From Flavobacterium sp. HJ-32-4 (lineage in GTDB: Bacteria; Bacteroidota; Bacteroidia; Flavobacteriales; Flavobacteriaceae): DNA of 64,000 bases. This document shows, one piece after another, positions 63,502-64,000 of this stretch. The translations under genes were made by a program, and so were the position numbers. Each line of letters opens with the position of its first letter. The first letter of the stretch is position 1. Under the pieces are notes generated by a model. That model saw only the letters and a program-made list of their open reading frames with translations, was not told the origin of the DNA and ran no database searches. The stretch lies in assembly GCF_022532105.1 (NCBI RefSeq), contig NZ_CP092832.1, positions 248,001 through 312,000 of the forward strand. The letters are read 5' to 3'.

Positions 63502-64000
63502 TTACTCGGTTCCAGACACGAATTGGATATTCCGTGCCAATCCGCTGTATTTCGTCCGCTTGACGGCGGAATTACGGAATACCTTGCGAAAGGTCTCTTC
63601 GGTGATTTCTTCCCAGTCGCGTTTTGACATGCCGAGCAGGTCAGGATGGGGGTTGAAGCCGGGTTCGTTGTGGGGTGTGGCAAAGCGGTTCCAGGGGCAC
63701 ACGTCCTGGCACACGTCGCATCCGAATACCCAATCATCGAAGGTTCCCTTCATTTCCATGGGGAGGTTGTCTTTCAATTCAATGGTGAAATACGAGATGC
63801 ACTTGCTGCCGTCGACTACGTAGGGCGTGATGATGGCGCCGGTGGGGCACGCGTCGATGCAGGCGGTGCAGGAACCACAATGATCGGCAACGGGCGTATC
63901 GTAGACCAGATCGAGATCGACGATGAGTTCGGCGACGAAGAAAAAGGATCCTACCTGCTTCGACAGGAGGTTGCTGTTCTTGCCGATCCAGCCCAAACCG
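63502..64000 (-). CDS. queG: Epoxyqueuosine reductase (3' part, cut by window edge)
   Basis: Cobalamin-dependent enzyme that reduces epoxyqueuosine to queuosine in tRNA. The visible C-terminal part begins [19 protein letters not shown], then has two [4Fe-4S] ferredoxin motifs, [16 protein letters not shown] and [14 protein letters not shown] with a preceding lone Cys (SKCISY), and ends [20 protein letters not shown]. The frame is open to the window edge, so the start and cobalamin-binding part lie beyond 64000. Confidence 0.93.
   Translation of the reverse strand, partial: GLGWIGKNSNLLSKQVGSFFFVAELIVDLDLVYDTPVADHCGSCTACIDACPTGAIITPYVVDGSKCISYFTIELKDNLPMEMKGTFDDWVFGCDVCQDVCPWNRFATPHNEPGFNPHPDLLGMSKRDWEEITEETFRKVFRNSAVKRTKYSGLARNIQFVSGTE

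Overview
This window looks like a chromosomal segment of a Bacteroidota member, most likely family Flavobacteriaceae. The grounds are: a 14-gene complex I operon whose NuoG is short; the gliding/type IX secretion (T9SS) gene sprA next to ruvA; a remB-like gene; a T9SS type A C-terminal sorting domain; a bacterial mevalonate pathway; and promoters of the Bacteroidota type (TAnnTTTG at about -7, usually 20-45 bp before the start codon, with almost no Shine-Dalgarno sequence).

Layout. 1-13.5 kb: complete nuoA-N operon on the minus strand, promoter near 13485 and terminator at 227-253. 13.6-14.1 kb: tspO-like gene. 14.1-18.9 kb (plus strand): diphosphomevalonate decarboxylase, a four-helix-bundle (S23-type) protein, mevalonate kinase-like GHMP kinase, UbiA prenyltransferase, pseudouridine synthase and an NTF2-like protein. 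18.9-22.2 kb (minus): tolC-like gene, membrane-fusion protein and tsaB. 22.3-23.7 kb: DUF4403 lipoprotein. 23.7-28.9 kb (minus): cytochrome oxidase biogenesis and subunit genes (ctaB, two subunit III genes, subunit IV, a SCO-like pair, DUF420 and a small Cys protein). 28.9-43 kb (minus): maeB, then ruvA-sprA-gcvH-vanZ-like-deoC-remB as a tight run.

43-63 kb is accessory DNA. In transcription order (minus strand, high to low coordinate) it holds a secreted seven-bladed propeller protein with a T9SS sorting domain (60947-63016), an intact 2403-residue RHS/YD-repeat protein (53724-60935) and its probable immunity lipoprotein (53059-53721). After these comes a train of orphan RHS C-terminal modules. 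Each module starts with a shorter or longer copy of the same RHS core DNA, runs into a different toxin-like tip, and is followed directly by a small candidate immunity gene or gene pair. The tips include a LAS-like peptidase (the intact gene), a BECR/Ntox-like domain, an HExxH metallopeptidase, and hydrophobic glycine-rich tips paired with a small membrane protein and a small exported protein. An approximately 75-bp element occurs three times, each time just 3' of an immunity-type gene; with the RHS core it could give two blocks of homology flanking a cassette. A dead RAYT-type transposase bounded by 29-bp inverted hairpin repeats sits inside the array, and related REP-like palindromes are scattered around it.

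The last 0.5 kb holds the 3' part of queG, cut by the window edge. No rRNA, tRNA or CRISPR array was recognised. The most novel material is the RHS cassette array: its 3' element, its membrane/exported protein pairs, and its linkage to a T9SS propeller protein.
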